Assembly (NCBI GenBank): GCA_023374045.1
Contig: CM041777.1
Location: 85,368,300-85,432,299, forward strand
From: Limonium bicolor
Taxonomy: Eukaryota > Streptophyta > Magnoliopsida > Caryophyllales > Plumbaginaceae
Length of the DNA: 64,000 nt
Reading direction: 5' to 3'
This document shows positions 8,481 through 18,972 of this stretch, one piece after another. Each line of letters starts with the position of its first letter. Positions within the stretch are counted from its first letter, which is position 1. A program made the position numbers and the translations under genes. Below the pieces are notes generated by a model, which saw only the letters and a list, made by a program, of their open reading frames with translations, was not told where the DNA came from and did no database searches.

Positions 8481-10711
8481 CTAGGGTGCACCATGCTGAC
8501 GCTGGTAACTATCCCATATGTATAAAGAGCTGAACATCCTCAAGACCATGAGTTGCAGCCCTTTGTTCTTCTTCTGGCATCCCCTGACGATAGTATGACC
8601 AGTCCTATGCATTGTTCTCTTGGTAGTACGGGCGTGCAAGCTCACTTGCCTCAAACAGTAGCTGTAACACACTTGGTCAGGTAAGTACACATAAAAAATA
8701 AAAGTGATATGTCTTGAAGTACTATGAAAAAATGACTTACTAGACTGGGATCTGGACGATGAACCAGGGTGGACTGATAACTATCAGGGTTTAGGATCTT
8801 TGGGTGTGTGTGCTTGGTGTACCAATCTAGGTATAGTGGGTCGCAAGCATGCAACCGCACATTTGTGCGCGTATACCCTGGAACCAACAATTTAGGAGTG
8901 TTTTCCCACAAACTATACATTGGGGGGGGGGGGGTATACACAGGTGTAGGCTAGGTTTTTTCCTCTTTTTTAAGACCTTGGGTTGGGTCTAATAGGAGGT
9001 TCAGGGATACTTTGAAAGTAACCAAACTGGCGCAGACAACGCCCAGGCAAGTACGGCTCATTCAACCCCATAACCTGTATGTTACCTCTATACCATGTAC
9101 GCCCTCCATGCACATTAACATTATCCCGACCATAGGGCAACCAATTAATCTACAATGAATATTAATAGTAAGATGTAATCAACAACGAAAGACAAAAATA
9201 ATAATGGTTCAATGTGTTAACAACTACAAACACTTACATTTAGAGCAGTGAAAGCATCTAGATGCTCACGATAGCCTTGCAGTGAACGATGATCCTGCAC
9301 TTGAGAGGTAGATCTCACCCATCTTAGAGCCCAAGGTCTGTCATCATTAGCGCGCCAGTCTGGGCTAATCGCTGGTCTTAATGTAGGAAAGTACGCATAA
9401 ATCCAGCACTGTGCATATAAAACACTAGAATGATTAAGCAGTACCAATTATTAATACTCAGCGAGTTATCATACTAGATGCACATTAGGACACATACCTC
9501 AAGTAACGTCATAGAACCAGCTATCCCACTGGAGCCGGCACGAGATGTTATCCCTAGCTGGCGATATAACCATGCAAGAGTACCAGCTCCCCATGCATAT
9601 TTACGAAGCTTGGTAGCTTTCTTCATGGGAGCTACTAACAAGAACAGCTGTGGACTCAGACGACCATTTGATTTTTCAGCTTATATGGTGGTACCAATCA
9701 AATGATACAACCAACCACATGCCTGCTTCATTGGGTCTTCAGGTTCATCCCTACAGTGCTGCAACAAGCTCGCAATCGACACAACACCGGTAGTCCACAG
9801 TGTCTCTGTCATAGTCTCAACATCTCCCCTAAAATCAAGACAATCAGCCATTACCTCCTTCAGCCCAGGGGTGGATGAATCCTCTATCAATGAACTACCG
9901 ACAATGAGGATTTGTAGTATTATCCACACATCGTGCAGGGTAATCGTCATCTCACCGACGGCATATGGAATGAGTTTGTATCAGGCTGCCACCTCTCCAC
10001 AAAAGCACTGATGAGGGACATATTGTTGTATGGCATCGTAATATCCTGTAGGTGCTCTATACCAGAATACTTAAGCATGTTCCTTGCTCTTTTGCAGGTA
10101 ACTTGATCTTTTGGCCAGCATGTAAGCATCACCCTACAGGATTTGAAACTCAAAACCCCACGATCCTACATAATGATCAATACTCAACACTTACAAAACG
10201 TTGTATGATTTAAGTGATCAAATACAGGAGAAGATAGAGAACATACCTTAGTCGAGGTCCATAAGTCAAGCGCTACATGACCCCCGAAGCTAGTGATAAC
10301 ACTAGTGAGTAGTGGACCGCCAGGAACTGGCACCTCTGTCAACTTCCAAGAGGTAGGAATGACTGGAACCATCGCTAGCGCTGCTTCCTCGTCACTGTCA
10401 TCCTCCTTATCCATGACTTCATCATCTTCATTATCGTGCTCCTCATCCACGTCGGGTGAGTCCTCATCATCAGCACCACGACCATCGTCATCAGCATGTG
10501 GCGAACACTCAGTCATCACATGGTCCTCATCAGCACGGGCGGGTGATGGGCGTGATGAACTACCACCGCCTAACGTCTGAGCTTCTAACGGAGCAGTCTG
10601 GTGGCTTGCTTCCCCCGAGATGTTGTAGCTAGTGCTGTGCAGTGATCTGTCAGACCAAGCACTACTGGATGATGACACCACTGGCATGCGTCTCCTCGGT
10701 ATATCGTACAT
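8481..10711 (-). pseudogene. Plant mobile domain protein (PMD; 'serine/threonine phosphatase 7 long form homolog' / MAIN-like)
   Basis: Five exons fit splice rules: 10247-10711 (donor AAG|GTATGT), 9498-10165, 9238-9408 (acceptor GCACAG, donor AAT|GTAAGT), 8741-9149, and 8661 to about 8481. The N-terminal exon encodes a Ser-rich then very acidic region ending GGPLLTSVITSFGGHVALDL. The core carries SLISAFVERWQPDTNSFHMP, then MTITLHDVWIIL (the PMD signature), KYAWGAGTLAWLYRQLG, CWIYAYFPTLRP and, near the end, NEPYLPGRCLRQFGYFQSIP. Damage: a frameshift near 9957 just before MTITLHD, a TAA at 9681-9683, a stop after PIRPNPRS near 8970, and a poly-G run at 8924-8935. PMD proteins occur both as host silencing factors and as MULE or retrotransposon cargo; the adjacent MULE favours a transposon-borne copy. 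Confidence 0.85.
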
Positions 10712-11208
10712 TGCCGAGTCATCCTCCGCAGGCGAGCAGCGCTACTACTCGCGCCCCTGTGTCACTAGAGAACCGAAGTCGCGAGTCAAGTGCCGCTCAT
10801 CCTCGCGTATCTTCCAGGCGAGCAGCATCGGTCCTCGCCCCACTCCCACCCGAGTCGCCCTGCTCCTCGCCCCTCTACAGGTCGAGCCGCACCTGGGCTC
10901 GCCCCTGTACAATTTTTTTTCAGAATTTTCAAGTTTCATCCAAATTTTCCATGCTAGATCTAGCTCAATTGATGTTGATTTCAAAAAACTAACACCAAAT
11001 TCATACTCGGGACACCCAAATCTATAAGTTGGATTTTTTTTTGAAAAACTCACCGGAAAAGTTTTCCGGCCGTGGTCCTGTGGTGGTTGGCGGCGGCGGG
11101 TGGCGGCTCCGGCGGCGGCTTCGGCAGTCATAAGAGATCTTCTTAAGGAAGAGAGAGAGAGGAGAGAGAGTGAGTAAGAGAGAAATGAGTAATTCAAGGA
11201 AGGTTAGG

Positions 11209-11216
11209 CTATATAG
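11209..11216 (-). promoter_or_regulatory. Candidate TATA box upstream of the PMD pseudogene
   Basis: CTATATAG lies on the minus strand about 500 bp upstream of the ATG at 10711. A possible leader exon follows (an ATG-started Ala-rich stretch near 11131 ending in a donor-like CCG|GTGAGT near 11055). The region 10745-11197 may therefore be 5' leader and intron and not the long ORF it contains. Confidence 0.35.
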
Positions 11217-11217
11217 T

Positions 11218-12472
11218 ATGAGCGTTTTTTACCCGAAATTGACGTTTTCAACTGCTATTTCAGTATAAATTCTGAAAGTGTAACAATGTTTGTAATTTAG
11301 TCAAACACAACATAAAATATCTTTAACTTACGTGGACTCACAATTATAACGTTTAAATGCGATTAAAAAGGGTTTAACGTCTTTTATTACAATTAGAGCG
11401 TTTTTCACCCGAGTGTTTTTACTGTTAACGCTTAAGAAATTATTTTAAAAAAAACAAAAGTTACAGCACGACATCATTACATGTGTACAACGCCAGTATG
11501 AATTAAAAAAATTTTGTACTACGGTGATTAGTAATTTTGTACTGCGAATAGCAACCCTGAAAATCTATTAATCTTCTCGATCTGCAGTTGTTTTGCTCGA
11601 GCAAACACAATCTATTAATCTTCTGCACATGTTTGTATGACCATCTGTACAAGTTTTCTCCTTTATATGTACAGGTTTTCATCTAAGGAAGTACATATTA
11701 ATAAACATTCGTACAGGTTTATATGACCATCTGTATGTTTTTAATAAGATGATGTAAAGTGTTTACGTGAGGACGTACATGTTTTAATGAACATTTGTAC
11801 AAGTTTATATGACCATCTGTACAAGTTATTTTTTATGTTCTGTGCACTATAACCCTCTGCAGCGTCTGTTTTTACTTTTTCTTTAAAAAATATTTTTTCT
11901 TTTTACTTGTTAGGTCAGCAATTATTTGGTTGTAGCTCCAGCGTACCAAGTCCCCTGTAGTCATCTTGATTACAGTTGGTTGTAGCTTAGACGGGTTGAC
12001 CCAATTCAATTTTTAAGCTTAAATGTGACATGTGGGACCCAATGAACATGTCACATGTTTCATTGGGTTCCACAGGTCACATTTAAGCTTAAAAAACTTA
12101 GAATTTGACATAAGATCAAAATATCACTTTAGCATCATCCATGTAAAGTTTCATCAATTTCGGACAACGTTTAAGTATCTTTTGAATTGAACAAAATTAG
12201 AAAAATGTGGATGTAAAACTGGGGAAACCACATAGTGGGAAAGTAATTTTTGAAACCACGTGGGTGGAATGTGAAATTTCACGAAACGCCATGGTGGGCC
12301 ATGTAATTTTCCGCCCAAAAAGCCAGTACTAGATTATAACAATGACACCAAAAAGCCACTCCTACATTAATGTTGGAAAAGGGATACCGGAAATCGATAA
12401 AACAAAAAGACATTATACACAGTGCACACAATTCAGTGTCCACCTATGTTGAGAGATCCTCCATCGGCGCCC
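11218..12472. other. Gene-free spacer with short dispersed repeats
   Basis: No ORF of interest is present. Between 11630 and 11830 phrases such as TATATGACCATCTGTACAAG and GTACAGGTTT recur three or four times at irregular spacing. At 12010-12095 there is a strong inverted repeat. From about 12100 to 12320 the sequence is unique-looking AT-rich DNA. Confidence 0.5.
12010..12095. repeat. 36-bp inverted repeat with 14-bp loop
   Basis: The left arm (12010-12045) begins TTTTTAAGCTTAAATGTGAC. The right arm (12060-12095), read on the other strand, begins TTTTTTAAGCTTAAATGTGA. Arms differ at only a few positions. The loop is itself partly palindromic (ACATGTCACATG). Could be a small foldback element or a MITE remnant; no clear TSD was seen. 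Confidence 0.75.
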
Positions 12473-12955
12473 CTAAACGGCTGCATCCTCGGGCTTCGGC
12501 TCTGGAATGGATATACCCATTGTCCGAGTGCAGTCAAAGGTGAAGCCCTCGAAATCATAGAGAAGATTTCATATATTTGACGAATTCCGTCAGTTGCTTG
12601 AAACACCTAGTTGCCCCTGTCTTGAGCAATGTTAGATCCCTGCGAGCATCTCGTCGGGCAAACTCGGTTCGAGCCACGCTATCACGTCTCATGGTACGTT
12701 CAACATCTTCTTTATCGGCCTTCATCAAGCGGGGTTGGACCATTGACTCCTCAAGCCATTTTGGAGGTTCTCCCGCTCGTTGGTTAACCTAGACACCTCC
12801 GATTGGAATTTAGCTGCTTGGTTGAACAAGTCGAGGTTGGTATTGGTCAACTTCTGGTTCTTCGTCATCAACTTGTTGTTCTCTGTTTGTAGCTGCTGTG
12901 CTTGTTCCTCTGCTTCATCTCGAGCCATGATCAGACCTATCTTTTGCCAAGAGTC
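12473..12955 (-). pseudogene. Coiled-coil protein fragment (unknown, transposon-type)
   Basis: After a possible acceptor AGTAG near 12956 the minus strand reads SWQKIGLIMARDEAEEQAQQ, then a coiled coil (LQTENNKLMTKNQKLTNTNL ... FQSEVSRLTNERENLQNGL). It continues in another frame as MVQPRLMKADKEDVERTMRR ... LTLLKTGATRCFKQL, then shifts again to DFEGFTFDCTRTMGISIPEP and ends KPEDAAV at 12473. At least two frameshifts. Heptad-like Leu/Asn spacing supports a coiled coil. Such regions occur at the C-termini of several plant transposon-encoded proteins, but I could not assign the family. The copia element begins about 90 bp away and may have interrupted the gene. Confidence 0.55.
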
Positions 12956-13042
12956 TACTTACTAGGGATGACAACTTAGTTTCAGAGTCACATACGGATT
13001 CTGCCGTGATAAGCATACGCATGACAGGGCCCAGCCCAATGA

Positions 13043-13225
13043 TGTAGTTAAATTAATATAGCCCAACTCTTGTATACAGTCTCTACAGCCCTTTATCTTT
13101 ACAACACTTTACAGTACCCTAATATATATATATCGTACACTCTGTACGAGTAGGGTTAAGACAGTTGTAATTTCATTCTCACTGTAGCCGCAGTGCTACA
13201 TTCAATACACAGAAATATCTTTCCA
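13043..13225 (+). repeat. Probable 5' LTR of the copia element
   Basis: The segment from TGTAGTTAAATT to CTTTCCA lies directly before the primer-binding site and contains a TATA-rich stretch (TAATATATATATATCG) and poly-A signal-like sequence. The partner LTR is outside the window, so the start is a guess based on TG...CA ends. Confidence 0.4.
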
Positions 13226-13229
13226 AATA

Positions 13230-13241
13230 TGGTATCAGAGC
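13230..13241 (+). promoter_or_regulatory. Copia primer-binding site (initiator tRNA-Met)
   Basis: TGGTATCAGAGC is the standard complement of the 3' end of plant initiator tRNA-Met used by copia elements. Here it is not followed by an inverted copy, in contrast to elements D, E and F. Confidence 0.85.
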
Positions 13242-13289
13242 TACATAGCGTATTTTGCTAAGCCTGATTCTTCTATCCCCTACTCAGCC

Positions 13290-14053
13290 ATGGCCAACAC
13301 GTCAGGCTCCTTTTCTCCAGGCGTAAACAGCAACTCAATGTCCTCCAGTTCACACGGTGTTCCCAAATTGGGGACTTGTTCTGTCTCTGCATCATCTACA
13401 TTTTCCTTTCCATCACTCATCTCTTCTGCAAGCAATTTCATCAAACTAACGTCAGGGTAACTGTTTAATTTGGAGAAAGCAAATTGAACCTTACTTAAGA
13501 GGGCATGGACTGTTCGGCATTATTGATGGCACTTTGCCACAACCTCGGAAAATTAATGATGATCTCAGTCAAAATGAGGAATACCTGAAGTGGAAACAAC
13601 TGGATCAGCTTGTTATGTCTATTCTTACTGCATCCCACTCTGAGCCCATTGTTTGTCAAATACTGCGCTGTGAGACTGCTGCCTCTGTCTGGACCTATAT
13701 TGAGAACATTTATTCAACTCAGAATGAGGCAAGAATTATGCAAACAAAGAGTAAATTGATGGATTTAAAAAAGGGATCAGACTCTATTCTCGAATATTAT
13801 AACAAAGTTCAGGCTCTTGTTGCCTCTCTAGCTGCTGAATGATGCACTCTCTCTGACAGCGATGTTACTCCTACCTCCTTCAGGGTTTGGGACCGGAATT
13901 TGACTCCTTGGTCACCAACAACCTTACCCGATCAGAGGCTATTTCTACTGCAGTTCTGTTTGGGCATATGTTGCAGGTTGAAGCACATCAACAACAGCAG
14001 ACCACTGCTATCCAGTCAACCTCTCAGCTATCCCTAAACACTACTACCACTAC
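13290..14053 (+). pseudogene. Copia gag, first segment
   Basis: The ATG at 13290 opens MANTSGSFSPGVNSNS..., which is Ser-rich as in copia gag leaders, but stops near 13460. The gag_3/UBN2-type core then reads MPQPRKINDDLSQNEEYLKW, then KQLDQLVMSILTASHSEPIV and a stretch ending KLMDLKKGSDSILEYYNKVQ (13534-13842). After a further frame change comes MGPEFDSLVTNNLTRSEAIS. There are at least three frameshifts or stops, so the gene is dead. It is interrupted at 14053 by solo LTR A and resumes at 15658. Confidence 0.85.
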
Positions 14054-14328
14054 TGATGAGTGTCCAAATGAGCATGTTTATAGGTGTATTTCATATATAA
14101 TATTAGCACTTTTCTTGCTCATTTCTCCACTTCGGTTGATTTTCTTCTAGTTTATGTTTTATTGTTTATCTCACAAAATTATTGGTTTAACATGAGGAAA
14201 ACCAATCCGGGAGTAAAGCAGACGAAGACGAACGCATAGACGCAAACGGATCAGAAAACGGAGTCCAAACGAAGAATCTAGAGCCGGTCGAAGTTTGAAG
14301 GAAAATAGGTCACAGTCACAAGTGTGAC

Positions 14329-14480
14329 CGCCTACATAACCGCCTAAAGACAGGCGGCCACCACAATCACAACCGCCTCAAATAGGGCGGTTCCTCAGGC
14401 GGTCACCAGGAGGACACCAGGCGGTTTCTCAGGCGGACAACACACAAACCGCCTTGTTTGAGGCGGTTCCATAGGCGGTC
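14329..14480 (+). repeat. GC-rich short-motif island in LTR A
   Basis: About twelve direct and inverted copies of GGCGGTT / AACCGCC lie within 150 bp, about 190-340 bp upstream of a TATA box at 14672-14681 (TCTATAAATA). The placement resembles a promoter-proximal enhancer array in U3. Confidence 0.7.
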
Positions 14481-14671
14481 AAGACTAAAATCGTTCCGAA
14501 ACAGTTTTCTTCTTCGCGCCGACTCTGCAACTCGTATCTGCTCCGCCTACCTTAATTTGCTCACGCGTTTCGGCTTGTCCCCTGCATTAAATGAAGCAAT
14601 CAATGCTTCAATCAGTGAAGAAATCAACAGAGGCAATCAACTGCAAGTCTTCTACGTACTCTTCCTTTCTT

Positions 14672-14681
14672 CTATAAATAA
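14672..14681 (+). promoter_or_regulatory. TATA box in LTR A
   Basis: CTATAAATA lies downstream of the GC-rich island in the plus orientation of the solo LTR, a plausible U3/R promoter. Confidence 0.5.
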
Positions 14682-15652
14682 CCATCCACTGCAACCTTAT
14701 ACCAGTGCACGGAGAAAACCTGAAAATCACTCACACTCACTTCATCTCATTCTCTTCTTCCAGTAAATCACCCCGTATACCATTTCACTCCATTAATTCT
14801 CTAATTCACTCACTTCACTTATAATAACCTACGTACATGTTTCACTCTTCGACCTCTCCATTTCTCCATTCACTAATCACGTCTCCGTGCTGTTATTACG
14901 TCCAACCTCTGTCAGATTTATTACCAGTTAATATGTCTGGCTAAGGAGGATTTGCTCCGGGCAAGGTTTTAAATTATGGTTTGTTTAATTATGTAATCAG
15001 TATTTCTACCGGTTTTAATAAATACAGTTTGTTACGCTTAAAGGTTATCTCTCACCGTTTTAATAAATTACATGAATTTATTAAAATACTTTCCTAAGTC
15101 TATTTTGATCAGACCAGGTGATAAATAGACAGGTTATTTAAGCCGTAAATCTGGAGAAAACTTATTATGATTTAATAAGTTAGTATTTACAGATGCAATT
15201 ATAATTCCTTGAATTTAACGTCCGTTTACATAGTATTGCTCGAACCTTGATTAGACCGGGCATTTTCTGGTAAACGAGTTCTTAAGGGTCTATGACTTAG
15301 TCCTTAGGATAATAACAGGAATTTTGCCAAACTAATTTATTAAACCGGTAGAGATAGCATAATTAATCAGACTATATAAAACCTGAACCCGGAGTTCCAT
15401 TTAATTCATCTGCACTCAGTTTTCTAATCTGCTTAATATTTTCTCAAAAACAAGTCAATTAACTTCCCCCTTTTGTGACAAGCTTAGGTATTAATTAATT
15501 CACCTAGTCCCACGGTTCGATATCCGGTCGCTTACACTTAGCTATACTACTACGACCGGGATTAGTTTGCAGCCCAACTATTATTTTGGGTTTTAATTTC
15601 TCTTCTTTTACTTAATCTCACCAGTATAACCACTCAAGATAATCAGTCTGCA

Positions 15653-15809
15653 ACTACCAACAATACTTCAGGGGGTAGGGGACGAGGATACAACTCATCA
15701 AGTGGGAGATCAGATAGCAACAGAGGTAGGGGGCGTGGTGGTAGACAAAGTAATTATTCTAGTTCCACAAGTAATTCACATCTCTCAGGCAAAACAAACC
15801 CTAGACCTA
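15653..15809 (+). pseudogene. Copia gag, second segment (Gly/Arg-rich linker)
   Basis: Reads TTNNTSGGRGRGYNSSSGRS, then DSNRGRGRGGRQSNYSSSTS and ...KTNPRPT, the low-complexity linker that precedes the zinc knuckle in copia gag. Bounded by the TSDs of LTR A (left) and element B (right). Confidence 0.8.
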
Positions 15810-17409
15810 CTGCAGACAGGAAAATGAGAGCGGTTGGAACTGGTGTTATTGAAATAAATGAAAAAGATAAAAACTCAAAATACCTTACGGGCTGCAAACA
15901 AATCCCGGTCGCAGTAGTATAGTAAGTGTAGGCGACCGGATATCGAACCGTGGGAATAAGGGGTATTATTAAGTACCTAAGCTTTGTCACAAAAAGGGGG
16001 ATTAATTGACTTGTTTTTACAAATAAAAGGAAAGACAAAATAAACTAAGTAAAAGGTAAATTAAACGGGACTTTGGGTGAGGTTATTATAGTCTACTCTT
16101 TTATGCTATGTCTACCGGTTTTATTATAATAGTTTGGCAAAATTCTTGTTATTATCTTAAGGACTAAATCATAGACTCAAAAGAACTCGTTTACCAGAAT
16201 GCTTGATCTAATCTAGATTCGAGCAAAACACATGTAAACGGACATTAAGCACGAGAAATTATAATTGCGTCTGAAAATACTAACTTATTGAATCATAATA
16301 AGCTTTCTCCAGATTTACGGCTTAATTAACCTGTCTATTTATCACGGGTCTGATCAAAATAGACTTAGTAAAGCATTTTAATAAATTCATGTAATTTATT
16401 AAAAAGGCGAGATAAACTTTAATCGTAACAAACTGTATTAAAACTAAACTGATAAAATATATTGCATAATTAATACAAACACATAATAACCATTCCCAGA
16501 GTATATATATTCTAACCTAACATATTAAATAGATAAACAGAAACAAGAGTAGTCAAAATCATCGACTCCTAGATTTGTTAACTATATATTTATACGTAGG
16601 ACTAGAGGTGGATATGGTGGAATGAAAAGAAAACAAAATGGAGAAGACGGGAGAAGAGAAATGGGATGAACGTGTGATTTGTGGTTTTACGGATCGATGA
16701 TGGATAGATGGTGTATAGGAGAGGAGGAATGGGTTTATATAGCAGAGGAATTTGAAGAAGACGATAAGGATGGCGGTGCAGTATTTGAGATGAGACCATG
16801 CAGAAGTCTCATGTATTAGGTGAGATTAATCTCGGTGGAATAAACAGACGGTCCATAATTGAAGATAACAGTGCCGACATGACTACGTCCGTGTTTTAAT
16901 CCCCGGTCCTCTCTAGCTCTTGTCCGCACGAAAAAGGCCGGACATCTCTATTAAAGTGGCGTGTTGTTTCTCCTTGGCGTCCGCAGTTTTGTCCGCCCAT
17001 ATAGGGCCGGACGTGTCTAATCCAGTCCGCCCCTTTGTCCTCCTTTATTTCACCGGACGGGCCACGGTTGTCTGGGTCTTGTCCGCCCTTTTATCCACGG
17101 ACGGGCCACGGTTGTCCAATTAGACGTGTCCGAACCAGTGTCCGGACCAACCTGGTTTGGACGAGAATTCAGTTGCTTCTAAAATATTCGTTTCAGCCCC
17201 GATTTAATCCCCGTCTATTGTGTTGGAATCCTTATGAGTAAATCTACTTAATTACAAGGCTTTTTCCTACATTGAACATATAAAATGCATTAGTTCATAA
17301 CAAAACATAATTATAGGAAAAACGCAAGATAAGTGAGAAACATTACTTAAAATGCTACAAAATATAAGGTGATTAAACCTTAATAAGTCTATATGTTTCA
17401 CACTTATCA
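15810..17409 (-). repeat. 3' LTR of element B
   Basis: On the minus strand it runs from TGATAAGTGTGAAAC to CATTTTCCTGTCTGCA. It contains a TATA box (plus 16733-16742, minus CTATATAAAC) and a GC-rich island of GTCCGCCC / CGGACGGGCC motifs at 16919-17150, upstream of the TATA box. It differs from the other LTR at scattered sites, which suggests an insertion that is not very recent. Confidence 0.9.
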
Positions 17410-18972
17410 AACTTCCTCACACTTAAGCTTTTGCTTGTCCTCAAGCAAATAAGGAGTGTAACTATCTCTAAGCCATAGTATAAAACAAGATTAAATAAGT
17501 GTAGAAGGGATTTAGACAAAGTGACAATTGAAATAATAATTCTGCTCTCAGAAGTAGGTTTTTGCAAACAGTGAAAAAGGGCAATTTTATAAAAGCATTG
17601 AAAAACTAGATTGCAGAAAACAAGTTAGATTAGCCTAGGATTTTCCTCCAATTTCAGTTCTCTAACCCGGGATGACAAGGGGTGTGAAGTAATGCCTTAT
17701 TCCGCAATACCTTTCAACACCACGTACTCATGTTTATAAACAAAAATTGCAATTTATTTCTTTCATTTATTATTATTTTTTTTGAATGCGAAGATTGTAT
17801 ATCCAAAACAAACACATTTTTTTATATTGCATTATTTTTCTGTACCCCAGACTTTTCTCTCTATCCTTGTAGCGGTGTTGGGTCTTCTATCCCAGATCAC
17901 GAGATCTTAGGTAGATAGGTGTTAAGGCACCCCGGAGGACTTAATAACCGGATAGACGAAGCCTGTTTTTGGTTTAGAAAAATTTATAAACAGCGGAGTA
18001 CCTTGTCTTTATCCTTTTTTTTCCTAACTTTCCAATCATTTCCAAAATCCAAGCTAAGCTAAATTGGTTTTTATAATTAGCAGATCTATCGTATTTTCAG
18101 TGAAAATAGAGTATTTTGATTTAACATAAATTTATACAAACTCTTTTAAACAAAACGACTCTTTCAGTTGTCACTTGGATTAATTTCAAACACTTCTATA
18201 ATTATTTTATCTCATTTTTTATGTTGGCACTTAGAGTAGCAAAAAGCGAGTGTGGCATTAACGAACAACTGGCATATTTTCAGGGAAAGATCTCTACTTC
18301 CTCACACTTGAGAGGAGCAATGTCCTCATTGTTCAAAATAAAATCAAGAAAAGGACCTTTCAAAATATGCCAGACTCATAAAGGATTCAATTAATAAATA
18401 AGCTTTAACGTAAGGTAGGTTGAACATTAATATAATAAAGAAGGAACTGAGACTCCCCTTGTATCGTAGATTGAGGAAGGTGCCCTTCCTCACACTTAAA
18501 GCTTTGGTAGGGGTGAAACGTTCCTCACACTTAAGTTCACGCAAGTGTCCAACCGGGGAGATAACAAAATTGCCAGAACAACTGAGGTTGCTTTCCATAT
18601 GTGAGTTCAGCTATATGTTTAATATAGAATTTATTTGGAAAAGAAAAACCTGTATAGCCAGCAGAACTCAAGTGGCACCGAAAATAGTAGTCAATTCCAC
18701 CAAGTTAAAATACATAAAATAAAAGCATTAGCCAGAAAAATATAAGATGTAGACGGAGTAAGAGGAAATACATAAATAAAAATGCACTGCATAAAATAAA
18801 AGCATTAGCAAGAAAATAAAAGTGAACTGTTACCTCCTGAGTACACAAAGTATGACAAGATTAAAACAGTACAAGTTTTACAATAAGTTAGTGAACAAGA
18901 GAGATATATAAAACTAAATAAAAGGAAAGAAAGATCACTGTGGTGGCTGTGGTGGCTGCTGCGGTCCCTGGC
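17410..18972 (-). other. Non-coding 3' interior of element B with repeated PPT-like modules
   Basis: No ORF is supported. On the minus strand GCTTGAGGACAAGCAAAAGC followed by TTAAGTGTGAGGAAGTT abuts the 3' LTR, a usual polypurine-tract layout for this lineage. Further AAGTGTGAGGAA copies occur at plus 18296-18310, 18485-18499 and 18520-18535. Confidence 0.65.

Larger units (their letters stand above)
14054..15652 (+). mobile_element. Solo LTR 'A' (same family as element B), plus orientation
   Basis: Runs from TGATGAGTGTCC to CAGTCTGCA with a 5-bp TSD, ACTAC, at 14049-14053 and 15653-15657. Removing it rejoins the copia gag frame. Length (1599 bp) matches the LTRs of element B (1600 and 1604 bp). 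The terminal sequences, the GCTTAGGT...CACGGTTCGATATCCGGTCG block and the GGGATT...TTTGCAGCCC block match B's LTR on the other strand. No internal region remains, so this is a solo LTR left by recombination. Confidence 0.88.

Noticed and set aside
10293..11027. Ser-rich plus-strand ORFs
   Set aside because: They are the reverse strand of the acidic and Ser-rich N-terminal exon and leader of the PMD pseudogene.
14054..14150. C-terminal part of the 13887-14150 ORF as copia gag
   Set aside because: The residues after 14053 are translated from solo LTR A, as the TSD shows.
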